A stretch of DNA of 38,790 nucleotides from Candidatus Staskawiczbacteria bacterium RIFCSPHIGHO2_02_FULL_42_22 (GCA_001820175.1 MHOT01000026.1:1-38790); one strand, 5' to 3'; counted from the first letter of the stretch, positions 1-8,040 are shown. Notes: generated by a model not told the origin, from the letters alone. Program-made: numbers and translations.

Positions 1-77
1 GGTTTTAATAGTTTCATATACCCCTATTATACCAAGAAATGAGCGTAAAATCAGTCGAATTATTCAACAAAGCCATT

Positions 78-1568
78 TCATACTATTACTTCGCACTCAG
101 GCAAATGTAATTTTAACGCCGCAAGCCCTTCGGGTCCGATGCCCGACATGGTAAGGTAAAGTAGTTTCAAATTTTTTAATGCTTTTGATTTAGCTAATAA
201 TTTGGCTCCTTCCGGGCCGATAAAATTATCCGATAGATCTAATTCTTCCAAATTTGGAAGATTAAATGATTTCAAAAATTCAGCAATCCCCTCGACCCGA
301 ATACTATTATTTTTAAGAACCAAGCGGTTAACGCTTCTGAAATTTGCCGAATTGGCTATAGCCCCCATTTCTTTGGGTCCTAATATAGTGCAAACTCTCC
401 TCATATCTAATTCGGTTAAATTGCCAAAACAAGTACTATTAGCTAACTCTAATACTCCCGTACCACCCATCACCAATGCCTCCCCAATATTTAATTTTTC
501 AAGTTTGTGAAGTTTTTCTGATTGAGCAATAAGATGCGCCACCTCGGGGCGAATAGGATTAGAACTCATATTAAGTTCTGTCAATCTTTCAATCATCAAC
601 CCCTCCAGTAAAACACGAACTCCATCTAAACCAATTTCGTTACCACTAATATCCATGATCGTTAGTTCTTTCAAAGTTCTTGAATTAGACAACGCTTCTA
701 TCCCCTCGATTCCAATCTCATTTGACCCAACATTCAGCGAGGTCAGATTTCTTAATATTTTTGATGATGCAAGGGCTCTTGCCCCCAAGTTACCAATTCT
801 ATTACCCCAAATACTAAGATTTTTTAAATTTTTGAATGCCGCAGCTCGCGCCAACACTTCTGCTCCGCCCGATCCCAGATTATTGCCTCCAAGTTCAAGA
901 CCAGTCAATTTTTTTAAATATTTAGAACTGGCAATTTCCCGGATGCCGGCTTCAGTAAGAATACCTTGATGCAGGCCCAATGATGTTAAGTTTTTCAGAT
1001 GCCGGCACCTGGCGACCACCCCGGCCCCACCATCATGCGCGTTGACCATGGAAAGACGGCGCAGTTGTTCCAGCTGGCGCTGGCGCGTCTCAGCTAGCGC
1101 CTCTTGCAAAACATCTGCATCGGGGCAAATGCCAATCCTTAAGTCCGATACCGGAGCGATACTGAATACCTCTTGGCCATGCTCAACAAAATCGGGCACC
1201 CTCAGACCCACACTTTCTGGCATTCCTCCCTTAAATTGAATAGCGGTTACTCCGAAACGAGATAATCTTTCTTGCCAAAAATCGTTTGCCGCTTTAGTTA
1301 ATTTCCGTTCTCGCCGCCTAAGGGCACTGATTCTCTGCCTATTTTTTTCCCGGTGATCTTGGTCGCTTTGCAAATCAGACAATTCAATTTGGATGCGCAT
1401 GAATTCCCCAACATCTGCATAACCCTGCTCCTGCAGCCAATCAGCACACATTAACCGGGGAGCCATATCGTCGGGGTTTTTTGCAATAGCATCAATAAAA
1501 GCATCTCCCTCTTTTTCTGGGACATTTAATTCACTTGGCTCGTCCTCACTATTTAATATCTCGCTCAT
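78..1568 (-). CDS. Leucine-rich repeat protein with TIGR02996-type N-terminal domain
   Basis: A 496-residue protein. Residues about 22-62 match the repeat-companion domain TIGR02996 (motif MCADWLQEQGYADVGEFMRI), a module known mainly from Planctomycetes-like proteins. Residues about 190-490 carry some eleven ribonuclease-inhibitor-type leucine-rich repeats of 24-28 residues (for example LTSLNVGSNEIGIEGIEAL). No signal peptide or membrane segment is visible, so a cytoplasmic protein-binding role is inferred; the partner is unknown. It starts at ATG (MSEILNSEDE) and ends with TGA. It is the last minus-strand gene of the window and has no functional link to the ribosomal genes. Confidence 0.85.
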   Translation of the reverse strand: MSEILNSEDEPSELNVPEKEGDAFIDAIAKNPDDMAPRLMCADWLQEQGYADVGEFMRIQIELSDLQSDQDHREKNRQRISALRRRERKLTKAANDFWQERLSRFGVTAIQFKGGMPESVGLRVPDFVEHGQEVFSIAPVSDLRIGICPDADVLQEALAETRQRQLEQLRRLSMVNAHDGGAGVVARCRHLKNLTSLGLHQGILTEAGIREIASSKYLKKLTGLELGGNNLGSGGAEVLARAAAFKNLKNLSIWGNRIGNLGARALASSKILRNLTSLNVGSNEIGIEGIEALSNSRTLKELTIMDISGNEIGLDGVRVLLEGLMIERLTELNMSSNPIRPEVAHLIAQSEKLHKLEKLNIGEALVMGGTGVLELANSTCFGNLTELDMRRVCTILGPKEMGAIANSANFRSVNRLVLKNNSIRVEGIAEFLKSFNLPNLEELDLSDNFIGPEGAKLLAKSKALKNLKLLYLTMSGIGPEGLAALKLHLPECEVIV

Positions 1569-1633
1569 ATTTTTTATTTTTTACTTGGTTTAATTTTATC
1601 ACAACAAAAAAAATAAAAAAGCCCGCGTTGTAA

Positions 1634-1661
1634 TAAAAAAGCTCGACCAGTAAGATCGAGC
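1634..1661 (-). terminator. Rho-independent terminator of the 79-aa gene
   Basis: On the minus strand a GCTCGA/TCGAGC stem with a short loop is followed by TTTTTTATT. It lies directly after the stop of the 79-residue ORF. Confidence 0.8.
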
Positions 1662-1669
1662 CCAATCCC

Positions 1670-1909
1670 CTAGGGAAACAGAGCGATTCTTCTTAATCCA
1701 AGCGGAAGAGTTCTGTAAGCCCAACTTTTGACCTTTCTTTTAGAAAAACCAAGATCCTTGGCAATCACCAAGAATGGGAAGCGCCGGGAAGTATCTAGCC
1801 ATCCCATAAATGTTCCCCTGATCGCCAAATCAGATTCAAGACGGTTTTTTGCATTCCGTGCCCGTTTTCCCAGGCGTTTTTCTAGACGCTGTTCCTCGGT
1901 TTTCTTCAC
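1670..1909 (-). CDS. Small basic protein of unknown function
   Basis: A 79-residue Lys/Arg-rich protein. It begins with GTG, preceded by GGAG at a good distance, which decides the start. It has its own promoter (1945-1973) and its own terminator, so it is an independent mini-transcript. The middle (residues about 42-65, with LVIAKDLGFSKRKVKSW) reads like a helix-turn-helix of a small DNA- or RNA-binding protein, but I recognise no family. The -35 box of its promoter lies inside the last codons of map. Confidence 0.6.
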   Translation of the reverse strand: MKKTEEQRLEKRLGKRARNAKNRLESDLAIRGTFMGWLDTSRRFPFLVIAKDLGFSKRKVKSWAYRTLPLGLRRIALFP

Positions 1910-1944
1910 CAGATTACTCCAGAAAGGGTTAAAGTTACTTTTTT

Positions 1945-1973
1945 ATAATATCATTTTGCTATACCTGCGTCAA
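1945..1973 (-). promoter_or_regulatory. Sigma70-type promoter of the 79-aa gene
   Basis: On the minus strand TTGACG, 17-bp spacer, TATTAT. The -35 box overlaps the end of map. Confidence 0.65.
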
Positions 1974-2708
1974 CACCTTGCAACCGTCGCGAGTAATGGC
2001 AACCGTATGCTCAAAATGAGCCGCCAGCGAACCATCCTTAGTGGCAAAACCGTAGCCATCGTCGGATTTTCGTAAATTATAATCCCCCATCACAACCATC
2101 GGTTCAATGCAAATAACTATGCCTTCTTTTAATTCTACTCCGGTGCCGCGCTTTCCAAAATTAGGAATAAACGGGTCTTCGTGCACGTCTTTGCCAATCC
2201 CGTGGCCGCATAAGGTCCGCACTACCCCAAACCCTTGATCTTCAATAAACCGCTGAATAGTATTTCCCACATCCCCTGTTTTCACCCCGGCCCGCGCTTT
2301 TTTAATTCCCAATCGTAATGCTTTTTCGGTTACTTTCAACAACCGCTTTGCTTCAAATGAAATTTCACCAACAGCAACCGTCATGGCCATGTCGGTGTTG
2401 TATCCTTTATACAAAACCCCCAAATCCAACCCCACAATGTCACCATTTTTAAGCGGCACATTCGACGGAAACCCGTGTACCACATTTTCGTTGACCGATG
2501 CGCAAAGTGAATAGGGAAAATTTTCGTAGCCCTTAAAGGCGGGGCGAGCGCCATATTTTAAAATCAGGGCCTCGGCGGCCCTGTCTAATTCTAAGGTAGT
2601 AATTCCGGGTTTTACCATGGCTGCAATTTCCTTGAGCACCGTTGCCAGAATTTTGCCACCCTCGGCCATCATCTTAATTTCATTTTCTGTTTTAATAATG
2701 ATATTCAT
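1959..2708 (-). CDS. map: Methionine aminopeptidase, type I
   Basis: Removes the N-terminal methionine of nascent proteins in the cytoplasm. The 249 residues are full length for a type I enzyme. The metal ligands are all present: Asp95, Asp106, His169 (in CGHGIG), Glu202 (in IEPM) and Glu233 (in FEHTVAIT); the substrate-binding His79 and His176 are also in place. There is no N-terminal zinc extension. It follows adk, as in the classical secY-adk-map arrangement, but a 170-bp repeat region separates the two genes. Start at ATG (MNIIIKTENE). Confidence 0.97.
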   Translation of the reverse strand: MNIIIKTENEIKMMAEGGKILATVLKEIAAMVKPGITTLELDRAAEALILKYGARPAFKGYENFPYSLCASVNENVVHGFPSNVPLKNGDIVGLDLGVLYKGYNTDMAMTVAVGEISFEAKRLLKVTEKALRLGIKKARAGVKTGDVGNTIQRFIEDQGFGVVRTLCGHGIGKDVHEDPFIPNFGKRGTGVELKEGIVICIEPMVVMGDYNLRKSDDGYGFATKDGSLAAHFEHTVAITRDGCKVLTQV

Positions 2709-2710
2709 AT

Positions 2711-2878
2711 AACGTGAATCTTGAATCTGGTATCTTGAAGCTAGAATTGAATTTTGAATAATGAATGTGCGCGAAATTCTAAATTCATCTATTAGACCTG
2801 CTGTGTAAAGATTTTCCTACCGAAACCTTTACGCAGCAGGTCTATTCTATTCAAGCTACAAGATTCAAGATTCAGAAT
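2711..2878. repeat. Intergenic foldback, GAATCTT heptad class, with nested palindrome
   Basis: Left arm reads GAATCTTGAATCTGGTATCT in 7-bp steps; the right arm is its approximate reverse complement (CTACAAGATTCAAGATTC). A second palindrome (2793-2844) sits in the apical part. Confidence 0.85.
2793..2844. mobile_element. Short palindromic element, GACC...GGTC type
   Basis: A 48-bp palindrome (GACCTGCTGTGTAAAG and its inverted copy) flanked by TA on both sides and inserted in the heptad foldback. It shares AAAGATTTTCCTACCGAAA with the larger element at 32734-32895 and looks like an internally deleted relative. Confidence 0.7.
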
Positions 2879-2879
2879 T

Positions 2880-3587
2880 CTATTTTATCATCGATAAAAT
2901 CTCCTCATGTACCTTCGCCACACTCCCCTCGCCGTTGATTTTACTGACATTAAAACCGTTGTCTTTAAAATAATTAAACAATGGAAGGGTTCTTTCTTTA
3001 TATTGAACCAGCCGCGTTTTAATGGTCTCGGGATCGTCTAAATCCTTCCTGTTCATTAACGCTGAGCCGTCTAACGGGCAAATAGTTAATATTTTGGTCT
3101 CATCATTAAACAAAATAGAATGGCGCATTAATTCGCAAATTTTCCGATGCGTATTTCTAAATACCGTCACTTCCGCTGATATTTCAATCAGCACAATATG
3201 GATATTTTCCTTACCATACAATTGCGCCAACAAAGGCATTTCCCGCTCGGCTTCATACACTGTCCGCGGCGAGCCCGATAAAATAATATTATCGCCATCG
3301 TCATGCAATCGTTGCAGTTCTTTCATGGTAAGATATGTTACCCAGGGCGGACTGCAAAGCTCCCCCCGTTTCCAAATTTCTCTTTCGTTTAATACGTCAA
3401 ATTTTTCACCCTCAATTTCTATAAATCTTTCGGGGGCATCGGCTGCCATATTTTCAGCCATTTTAAATTCGCGTTCCAGCATTTTACTGGTTTCAAACAA
3501 ATACAGCCCCATCTTTTCAGACAGAAGCTCCGACTGCGTTCCTTTTCCCGCCCCCGGCGGACCGAATAAAATGATGGCTTGTTTCAT
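2880..3587 (-). CDS. adk: Adenylate kinase (nucleoside monophosphate kinase)
   Basis: Converts AMP and ATP to two ADP in the cytoplasm. 235 residues from ATG (MKQAIILFGPPGAGKGTQ), with the P-loop at residues 9-16 and the NMP-kinase motif as SGSPRT. The LID region (HSILFNDETKILTICPLDGS) lacks the four-cysteine zinc site. The ORF-track start is a GTG six codons upstream; the ATG is preferred because it directly precedes the beta1-P-loop strand. It lies between secY and map, the usual position in the spc operon. Another NMP kinase is specified at 27141-28241. Confidence 0.92.
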   Translation of the reverse strand: MKQAIILFGPPGAGKGTQSELLSEKMGLYLFETSKMLEREFKMAENMAADAPERFIEIEGEKFDVLNEREIWKRGELCSPPWVTYLTMKELQRLHDDGDNIILSGSPRTVYEAEREMPLLAQLYGKENIHIVLIEISAEVTVFRNTHRKICELMRHSILFNDETKILTICPLDGSALMNRKDLDDPETIKTRLVQYKERTLPLFNYFKDNGFNVSKINGEGSVAKVHEEILSMIK

Positions 3588-3602
3588 TTGCTGTGCAAAT
3601 GG

Positions 3603-3641
3603 CACGGAATCACGCGGAAATTAACGCGGAATCACGCGGAC
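3603..3641. repeat. Single-arm ACGCGGAATC repeat
   Basis: Tandem copies of a CACGCGGAA-like unit just upstream of adk. The same unit family forms foldbacks at 6930, 7617, 17528 and 29455; here only one arm is seen. Confidence 0.6.
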
Positions 3642-3693
3642 CAATTGCCACTAACTATTTTTAGTGTAACAAAATTATTGGCATAATAAAATA

Positions 3694-3722
3694 TTGACAA
3701 TATCTATCAAATATAATATGCT
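3694..3722 (+). promoter_or_regulatory. Promoter of mini-gene 3760
   Basis: TTGACA, 17 bp, TATGCT. CAGTAC follows at the expected start of transcription; the same hexamer follows the promoters at 19460 and 22381. Confidence 0.65.
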
Positions 3723-3759
3723 ATTATTCAGTACATCCCACTTTCGTGGAGGGAACATC

Positions 3760-3882
3760 ATGGCATTCAAGGTAGGCCCACACAAGAAAAAAATGTCTTC
3801 TATTCCTAAAAATAGAAAAAAACCGAGCGCCAAACAAGATCAGCCAAAGACAAAGGGGAAATCAAAGTTTCATAAAAAATAA
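3760..3882 (+). CDS. 40-aa Lys-rich mini-protein
   Basis: A 40-residue, very basic protein (MAFKVGPHKKKMSSIPKNRK) of unknown function. The start is decided by GGAGGG seven bases upstream; the longer ORF of the track (from 3694) would begin inside the promoter. It has its own promoter and terminator and runs opposite to adk and secY, between which it lies. The charge suggests nucleic-acid binding, which is inference only. Confidence 0.65.
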   Translation: MAFKVGPHKKKMSSIPKNRKKPSAKQDQPKTKGKSKFHKK

Positions 3883-3896
3883 TTTCAAGAAACTTC

Positions 3897-3925
3897 AGAG
3901 CAGTGACTCCAACTGCTCTTTTTTT
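3897..3925 (+). terminator. Rho-independent terminator
   Basis: AGAGCAGT / ACTGCTCT stem followed by seven T, 14 bp after the stop of the 40-aa gene. Confidence 0.9.
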
Positions 3926-4001
3926 GCACAAAATCCGCCCAGAAGGCGGATTTTCATACCTCATGCTCAATACTAAATACTAAATACTTAATACTAGAAC
4001 A

Positions 4002-5279
4002 CTAGAACGCATCATATTCACGCATCTGCAATTGTGCATTGATCTGGCGCATGGTATCCAAAACAACACTCACCACGATTAGCAATGACGTGCCTCCAAT
4101 TAAGAAAGTAAAACCTGTGACTCCGGTAGCTCCGGCCACAATATTTGGCAATATGGCAATGAGTCCCAATGAAATAGCGCCAATAAAGAGCACCCTGTTT
4201 AATATGTGGGCTAAAAATTTACTAGTTGATTCGCCCGGACGCACGCCAGGAATAAAACCGCCCATTTTCTGTAAATTTTCAGAAATGGCCTTGGGGTCAA
4301 AGGTAACTGCCGTGTAAAAATAGGTAAAAACCACGACTAATATAAAGTAAAGCACCCCGTGCACCCACTGGTTATTGAAAAATAAAACGACGTTTGCCGC
4401 AAATGTGCCCACCAAGCCCGGCACCCCGGCTAAAAATCCGGCAATCATTCCGGGAAACAGTAAAATAGAAAGGGCAAAAATAATAGGAATAACTCCTGCC
4501 GGATTTACGTTAAGCGGCAGGTACGTTGAAGTCCCGCCATACATCTTAGAACCACGCACCCGTTTAGCATACGAAACGGGAATATTTCTTCGCGCTTCGG
4601 TAATTAATACCACGCCGGCAATAATGACAATTGATAACACAAAGAATAATACATACGAAGGAATCTGCGAAGTCGACCAGGTGACAAATGTCTGGAAAAT
4701 ATTTACCGGAAGCCCCGCCACAATACCGGCAAAAATTAACAATGAAATGCCGTTTCCCATCCCCTGTTCGGTAATAATTTCTCCCAGCCACATTAAAAAC
4801 ATGGCCCCGGCTATAATAGTAACAATGGAACTTACCATAACCATTGGTGTAAGGCCCGTAATAACTCCTTGCCGTTGAAGCAACGTGAGCATTCCATATC
4901 CCTCAAATGCCGCTAGAGGAATGGTTAATAATCTACCCCACTGGTTAAACTTTTGCCTGCCTGCTTCACCTTCTTCTTTATATATCTTTTCCAGGGCAGG
5001 GAAAATCATGGTTAACAATTGCAGAATAATGGTAGCAGTGATGTAGGGTCCAAGACCAAGCAAAACAATAGAAAAATTACTTAATGCGCCACCGGAAAAG
5101 ATATTTAAAAGACCGAAGACCTGGTTTTGAGCAAAAAAATTCCGTAAATTTTCAAGCCCGATTCCGGGAATCGGAATATTGGCGGCAATACGAAAAACCA
5201 CGAACAAAAACAAGATAAAAACAACTTTGTTTCTAAGTTCCCTATTTTTAAATAAGAATGTTAGTTTTTCGTACCACAT
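4002..5279 (-). CDS. secY: Protein translocase subunit SecY
   Basis: Central pore of the Sec translocon in the inner membrane. 425 residues with about ten membrane segments; N-terminal RELRNKVVFILFLFVVFRIA and the conserved plug region IPIPGIGL are clear, as is GNGISLLIFAGI. The start is taken at ATG of MWYEKLTFLF; the track adds MRSKS from a TTG that is part of the small hairpin in front of the gene. It follows rplO as usual. The 3' side carries AATACTAAATACTAAATACT repeats. Confidence 0.97.
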   Translation of the reverse strand: MWYEKLTFLFKNRELRNKVVFILFLFVVFRIAANIPIPGIGLENLRNFFAQNQVFGLLNIFSGGALSNFSIVLLGLGPYITATIILQLLTMIFPALEKIYKEEGEAGRQKFNQWGRLLTIPLAAFEGYGMLTLLQRQGVITGLTPMVMVSSIVTIIAGAMFLMWLGEIITEQGMGNGISLLIFAGIVAGLPVNIFQTFVTWSTSQIPSYVLFFVLSIVIIAGVVLITEARRNIPVSYAKRVRGSKMYGGTSTYLPLNVNPAGVIPIIFALSILLFPGMIAGFLAGVPGLVGTFAANVVLFFNNQWVHGVLYFILVVVFTYFYTAVTFDPKAISENLQKMGGFIPGVRPGESTSKFLAHILNRVLFIGAISLGLIAILPNIVAGATGVTGFTFLIGGTSLLIVVSVVLDTMRQINAQLQMREYDAF

Positions 5280-5295
5280 GCTTTTGCTTCGCAAA

Positions 5296-5452
5296 AGAAA
5301 CTCTAAACTCTAAATCCTAAACCCTAAATAACTACGAAATCCTAAATTCTAAATTCTAAAATCTAAAATGAAGTTTGTTTAGAATTTAGAATTTAGTATT
5401 TAGAGTTTCGCGAACACTTAGAATTTAGAGTTTAGAATTTAGGGTTTCACAT
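5296..5452. repeat. Intergenic foldback, CTAAATC heptad class
   Basis: Left half is CTCTAAACTCTAAATCCTAA in 7-bp steps; right half is TTTAGAATTTAGAGTTTAG. The right arm runs into rplO and supplies its last codons (Lys-Pro-stop). Confidence 0.9.
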
Positions 5453-5873
5453 TACCGCCGGCTTTTTCAATGGCTTCTTTGGCGCTTTTTGAAATTTTGC
5501 AGTGCTCAACGATGATTTTTTTAGTAATAGTTCCATCGCCTAATATTTTAACAGCTGGCATTTTACCGGAAACCTCGCGAATAATTTTTTTCTTTACCAA
5601 AAACAGTGGATTCACTAATTCTCCGTCGCTGCAGTGCTTTTCCAATGCGCTAATGTTTACCACTACCGTATTATCTTCTAATACAAAACTTCGATAGCCC
5701 TTTAATTTTGGGTATCGCTTAATTAATTCACGGATGATAGGCGTCATTTTCCTGCCGGAACGCGCGGTTTGTCCCTTGCCGCCCCTACCAGAATAGGTCC
5801 CCTTCTTTCCTCCGCGGCCCACAATCATCCTGTCTTTTGACTTGTGTTTTGGTTGTAATTGATGAATCTGCAT
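5439..5873 (-). CDS. rplO: Large ribosomal subunit protein uL15
   Basis: 144 residues from ATG (MQIHQLQPKHKSKDRMIVG), with the glycine-rich N-terminal extension (GRGGKKGTYSGRGGKG) that penetrates the 23S rRNA. The track start 60 bp upstream lies in the TTTGACA foldback and gives a non-conserved leader, so it was rejected. The last residues KP and the TAA come from the CCCTAAATTC heptads. Located between rpsE and secY; the usual rpmD (uL30) is missing here, as is common in Patescibacteria. Confidence 0.95.
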   Translation of the reverse strand: MQIHQLQPKHKSKDRMIVGRGGKKGTYSGRGGKGQTARSGRKMTPIIRELIKRYPKLKGYRSFVLEDNTVVVNISALEKHCSDGELVNPLFLVKKKIIREVSGKMPAVKILGDGTITKKIIVEHCKISKSAKEAIEKAGGNVKP

Positions 5874-5880
5874 ACTATTG

Positions 5881-5958
5881 CTAACAATTGACCATTGACA
5901 ATTAACCATTGACCAAGAGCAACGCGCTGTCACTGGTCAAATGTCAAAGGTCAAATGT
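5881..5958. repeat. Intergenic foldback, TTTGACA heptad class
   Basis: AACAATTGACCATTGACAAT against GGTCAAATGTCAAAGGTCAA; apical part contains AACGCGCTGT. Lies between rpsE and rplO. Confidence 0.85.
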
Positions 5959-6494
5959 TATCTGGTTTTTAACTTTCTTAGCGCCTCCATAGTTGCCCGT
6001 GCATTGTTTAATTTATTTTTTGATCCGGATAAAATTTTTGAGGAAATATTTTTAATTCCCGCTAAATCACAAATGGTTCGCACAGCTCCACCTGCCACTA
6101 ACCCTCGTCCTCTTTTTTGAGGTTTTAGCAAAATAACGGCAGGGCCTACTTTTGCCTCAACTTGGTGGGGAATTGTCCCGTCAACAATTACCACATTTAT
6201 CATATTCTTTTTAGCGCGAGCGGTGGCTTTTTCAATGGCTTGAGACACGTCCTTGCCCTTATCTATACCAATGCCAATTTTGCTTTTTTTATCTCCCGCC
6301 ACCACTACGGCTCTAAAACTCATCCGTTTGCCCCCGCCGGTAACCCGAGTAACTCTGGTTAAATCCAAAAGCTTAGAATCAATACCATCATTGACTTCTT
6401 GTTTTCGACCAAACCCTCTTCTGACAGACCTGAAACCACCAGTGTTTCGTTCCCGTTGGGTCGGTGATGTGTGTTGTTTTATTTCTTCAGCCAT
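5958..6494 (-). CDS. rpsE: Small ribosomal subunit protein uS5
   Basis: 178 residues from ATG (MAEEIKQHTSPTQRE). The double-stranded-RNA-binding-like S5 domain (RVTRVTGGGKRMSFRAVVV) and the C-terminal domain (GIKNISSKILSGSKN) are both present. The track start six codons upstream is in the repeat. The stop TAA is the first triplet of the TAACATTTGACC repeat. Order rplR-rpsE-rplO is conserved. Confidence 0.96.
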   Translation of the reverse strand: MAEEIKQHTSPTQRERNTGGFRSVRRGFGRKQEVNDGIDSKLLDLTRVTRVTGGGKRMSFRAVVVAGDKKSKIGIGIDKGKDVSQAIEKATARAKKNMINVVIVDGTIPHQVEAKVGPAVILLKPQKRGRGLVAGGAVRTICDLAGIKNISSKILSGSKNKLNNARATMEALRKLKTR

Positions 6495-6499
6495 AATTT

Positions 6500-6580
6500 T
6501 AACAATTGACATTTAACAATTGACCATTGACAACCGACGTCACCGTTGGTTAATTGTCAAATGTCAAAGGTCAATGGTTT
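6500..6580. repeat. Intergenic foldback, TTTGACA heptad class
   Basis: CAATTGACATTTAACAATTG against TTGTCAAATGTCAAAGGTCA, loop with CCGACGTCACCG. Between rplR and rpsE. Confidence 0.85.
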
Positions 6581-6925
6581 TTAAAATTTTAAACCACCCG
6601 CTCTTGCTCCATCGGCAACTGCCTTAATTCTACCATGAAAAATATTACCCCCCCTATCAAATACCACTGTTTCAATCTTTTTTTCAGCGGCCTCTTTAGC
6701 AATTAACTTTCCCACCTCTATTGAACGAGTTACTTTATTTCCCTTGCTCTTCATTTTTATGTCATTTACTTGGACTAACACTTTAGCGGCATCGTCATCA
6801 ATTAATTGGGCATAAATATGTTGACTGGACCTAAAAACCGAAAGCCGTGGACGTAATTTTGTACCAGACATAGTAGCCCTAATTTTTTTGTGAATTCGTT
6901 GTCGTTTAAGTTGCTTCCTATTCAT
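6581..6925 (-). CDS. rplR: Large ribosomal subunit protein uL18
   Basis: 114 residues; binds 5S rRNA. Conserved features: RLSVFRSSQHIYAQLIDD, KLIAKEAAEKKIETVVFDRG and the end ADGARAGGLKF. The ATG is preceded by GGAG lying in the loop of a small hairpin (TTTTTACGGAGTAAAAA), a clear case of a ribosome binding site presented in a loop. Confidence 0.96.
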   Translation of the reverse strand: MNRKQLKRQRIHKKIRATMSGTKLRPRLSVFRSSQHIYAQLIDDDAAKVLVQVNDIKMKSKGNKVTRSIEVGKLIAKEAAEKKIETVVFDRGGNIFHGRIKAVADGARAGGLKF

Positions 6926-6929
6926 TTTT

Positions 6930-7040
6930 ACTCCGTAAAAATCGCGGATAAGCGCGGATTGTTACGCAGATTCTCGCGGATACGTTACCGTAATCTGCGT
7001 TGATCTGCGTGGTATCTGCGTTAATCTGCGAATTTTATTG
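6930..7040. repeat. Intergenic foldback, ATCTGCG class (10-11 bp period)
   Basis: Left arm has ATCGCGGATAAGCGCGGATT, right arm AATCTGCGTTGATCTGCG in tandem; the loop contains ATACGTTACCGT. Lies between rplF and rplR. Confidence 0.8.
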
Positions 7041-7057
7041 TTTACAATAAAATTGAG

Positions 7058-7609
7058 TTATTTTTTGGTTGCTACTACTTTCTTGCCCTCCTTCCTTCTA
7101 ATCTTTTCCCCCTGGTATTTAATTCCCTTTCCTTTATAGGGTTCTGCTTTTTTGGTGGCTCTAATTTCTGCTGCAATTTGTCCTACGGCTTCTTTGGAAA
7201 TTCCCGAAACTGTCACCACGTTTTTTTCCACCAAAAAGGTAATTCCCTCTGGTTGTTTAATTTTCACAGGATTTACAAATCCTAAATTCAATACCAATTC
7301 ATCGCCGGTCACTGCTGCTTTAAAGCCCACTCCTTCAATTTCTAATTTTTTTTCAAATCCCTTATCTACGCCTTCTACCATATTAAAAATCAGCACCCGA
7401 TACAATCCCCAGAGCGCACTGGATTTTCCTGAAGCATTTTCTTTTTTAGGAGTTACGAAAATCTTAGCATCTTTAACTTCTGCTGTAATTTCCCTTGGCA
7501 TAGTTATATTCAGTTCCCCTTTAGGGCCCGTAACTTTCATATGCTGTCCTGACAATTCAACCTTAACGGCTGCCGGAATTTCAATTAATTTTTTACCAAT
7601 CCTGCTCAT
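7058..7609 (-). CDS. rplF: Large ribosomal subunit protein uL6
   Basis: 183 residues, full length, with two L6 repeats; the signature PYKGKGIKYQGEKIRRKEGK is at the C-terminus. MSRIGKKLIEIPAAVKVEL is the expected start. A short hairpin (TTTTACGAAGTAAAA) ends directly at the ATG. It is separated from rpsH by a plus-strand mini-gene and a structured element, although these two genes are normally adjacent. Confidence 0.97.
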   Translation of the reverse strand: MSRIGKKLIEIPAAVKVELSGQHMKVTGPKGELNITMPREITAEVKDAKIFVTPKKENASGKSSALWGLYRVLIFNMVEGVDKGFEKKLEIEGVGFKAAVTGDELVLNLGFVNPVKIKQPEGITFLVEKNVVTVSGISKEAVGQIAAEIRATKKAEPYKGKGIKYQGEKIRRKEGKKVVATKK

Positions 7610-7616
7610 TTTACTT

Positions 7617-7680
7617 CGTAAAATCGCGGATTTACGCGGAAACCGATTGCAAGCAATCGGACGCGGATTTACGCGGAAAT
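7617..7680. repeat. ACGCGGATTT repeat around a small palindrome
   Basis: CGCGGATTTACGCGGAA occurs twice in the same direction around the palindrome CCGATTGCAAGCAATCGG. Unlike the other gaps, the outer arms are direct. Confidence 0.75.
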
Positions 7681-7682
7681 TA

Positions 7683-7711
7683 TTGACTTAAACGATTTTT
7701 TATTATATATT
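7683..7711 (+). promoter_or_regulatory. Promoter of mini-gene 7750
   Basis: TTGACT, 17 bp, TATATT, about 38 bp before the start codon. Confidence 0.65.
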
Positions 7712-7749
7712 ATTTATAGCCCTCAGTCAACTCATACAGGGGAGAAAGA

Positions 7750-7947
7750 ATGAAGATCAAGATTGAAAACCTTGACGATGGGGTTGTTAGTATGATCCCA
7801 GAAAACGATGAGGATGAAGCGGTTCTAATCAAACTAGCTACATCCCGTCTACTTTCTTCAGTACGAACACCTGTTCATCATGGTATTATTTCGGAGGCAC
7901 TCGCCCATCTGAAACAGTTTGAACAAACAACACAGTTCCTTACTTAA
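7750..7947 (+). CDS. 65-aa hypothetical protein
   Basis: An acidic 65-residue protein (MKIKIENLDDGVVSMIPEND) of unknown function. The start follows a strong AGGGGAG ribosome binding site. It has its own promoter and a GGCGCCG-type terminator and lies opposite to the ribosomal genes between rpsH and rplF. Its opening MKIKIENLDD resembles MKIKMDSL of the 103-residue mini-gene at 19536, which may be a chance likeness. Confidence 0.7.
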   Translation: MKIKIENLDDGVVSMIPENDEDEAVLIKLATSRLLSSVRTPVHHGIISEALAHLKQFEQTTQFLT

Positions 7948-7959
7948 TAAGAGGAACTC

Positions 7960-7990
7960 GGCGCCGGAAATCCAACGGCGCTCTTTTTTT
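7960..7990 (+). terminator. Rho-independent terminator
   Basis: GGCGCCG / CGGCGCT stem and a run of seven T. Nearly the same stem ends the mini-genes at 15615 and 22451. Confidence 0.9.
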
Positions 7991-8040
7991 ATGTTTTTTC
8001 CACCCTTATCAAGATAACCCCCACAAAAAATAATAGCGAG

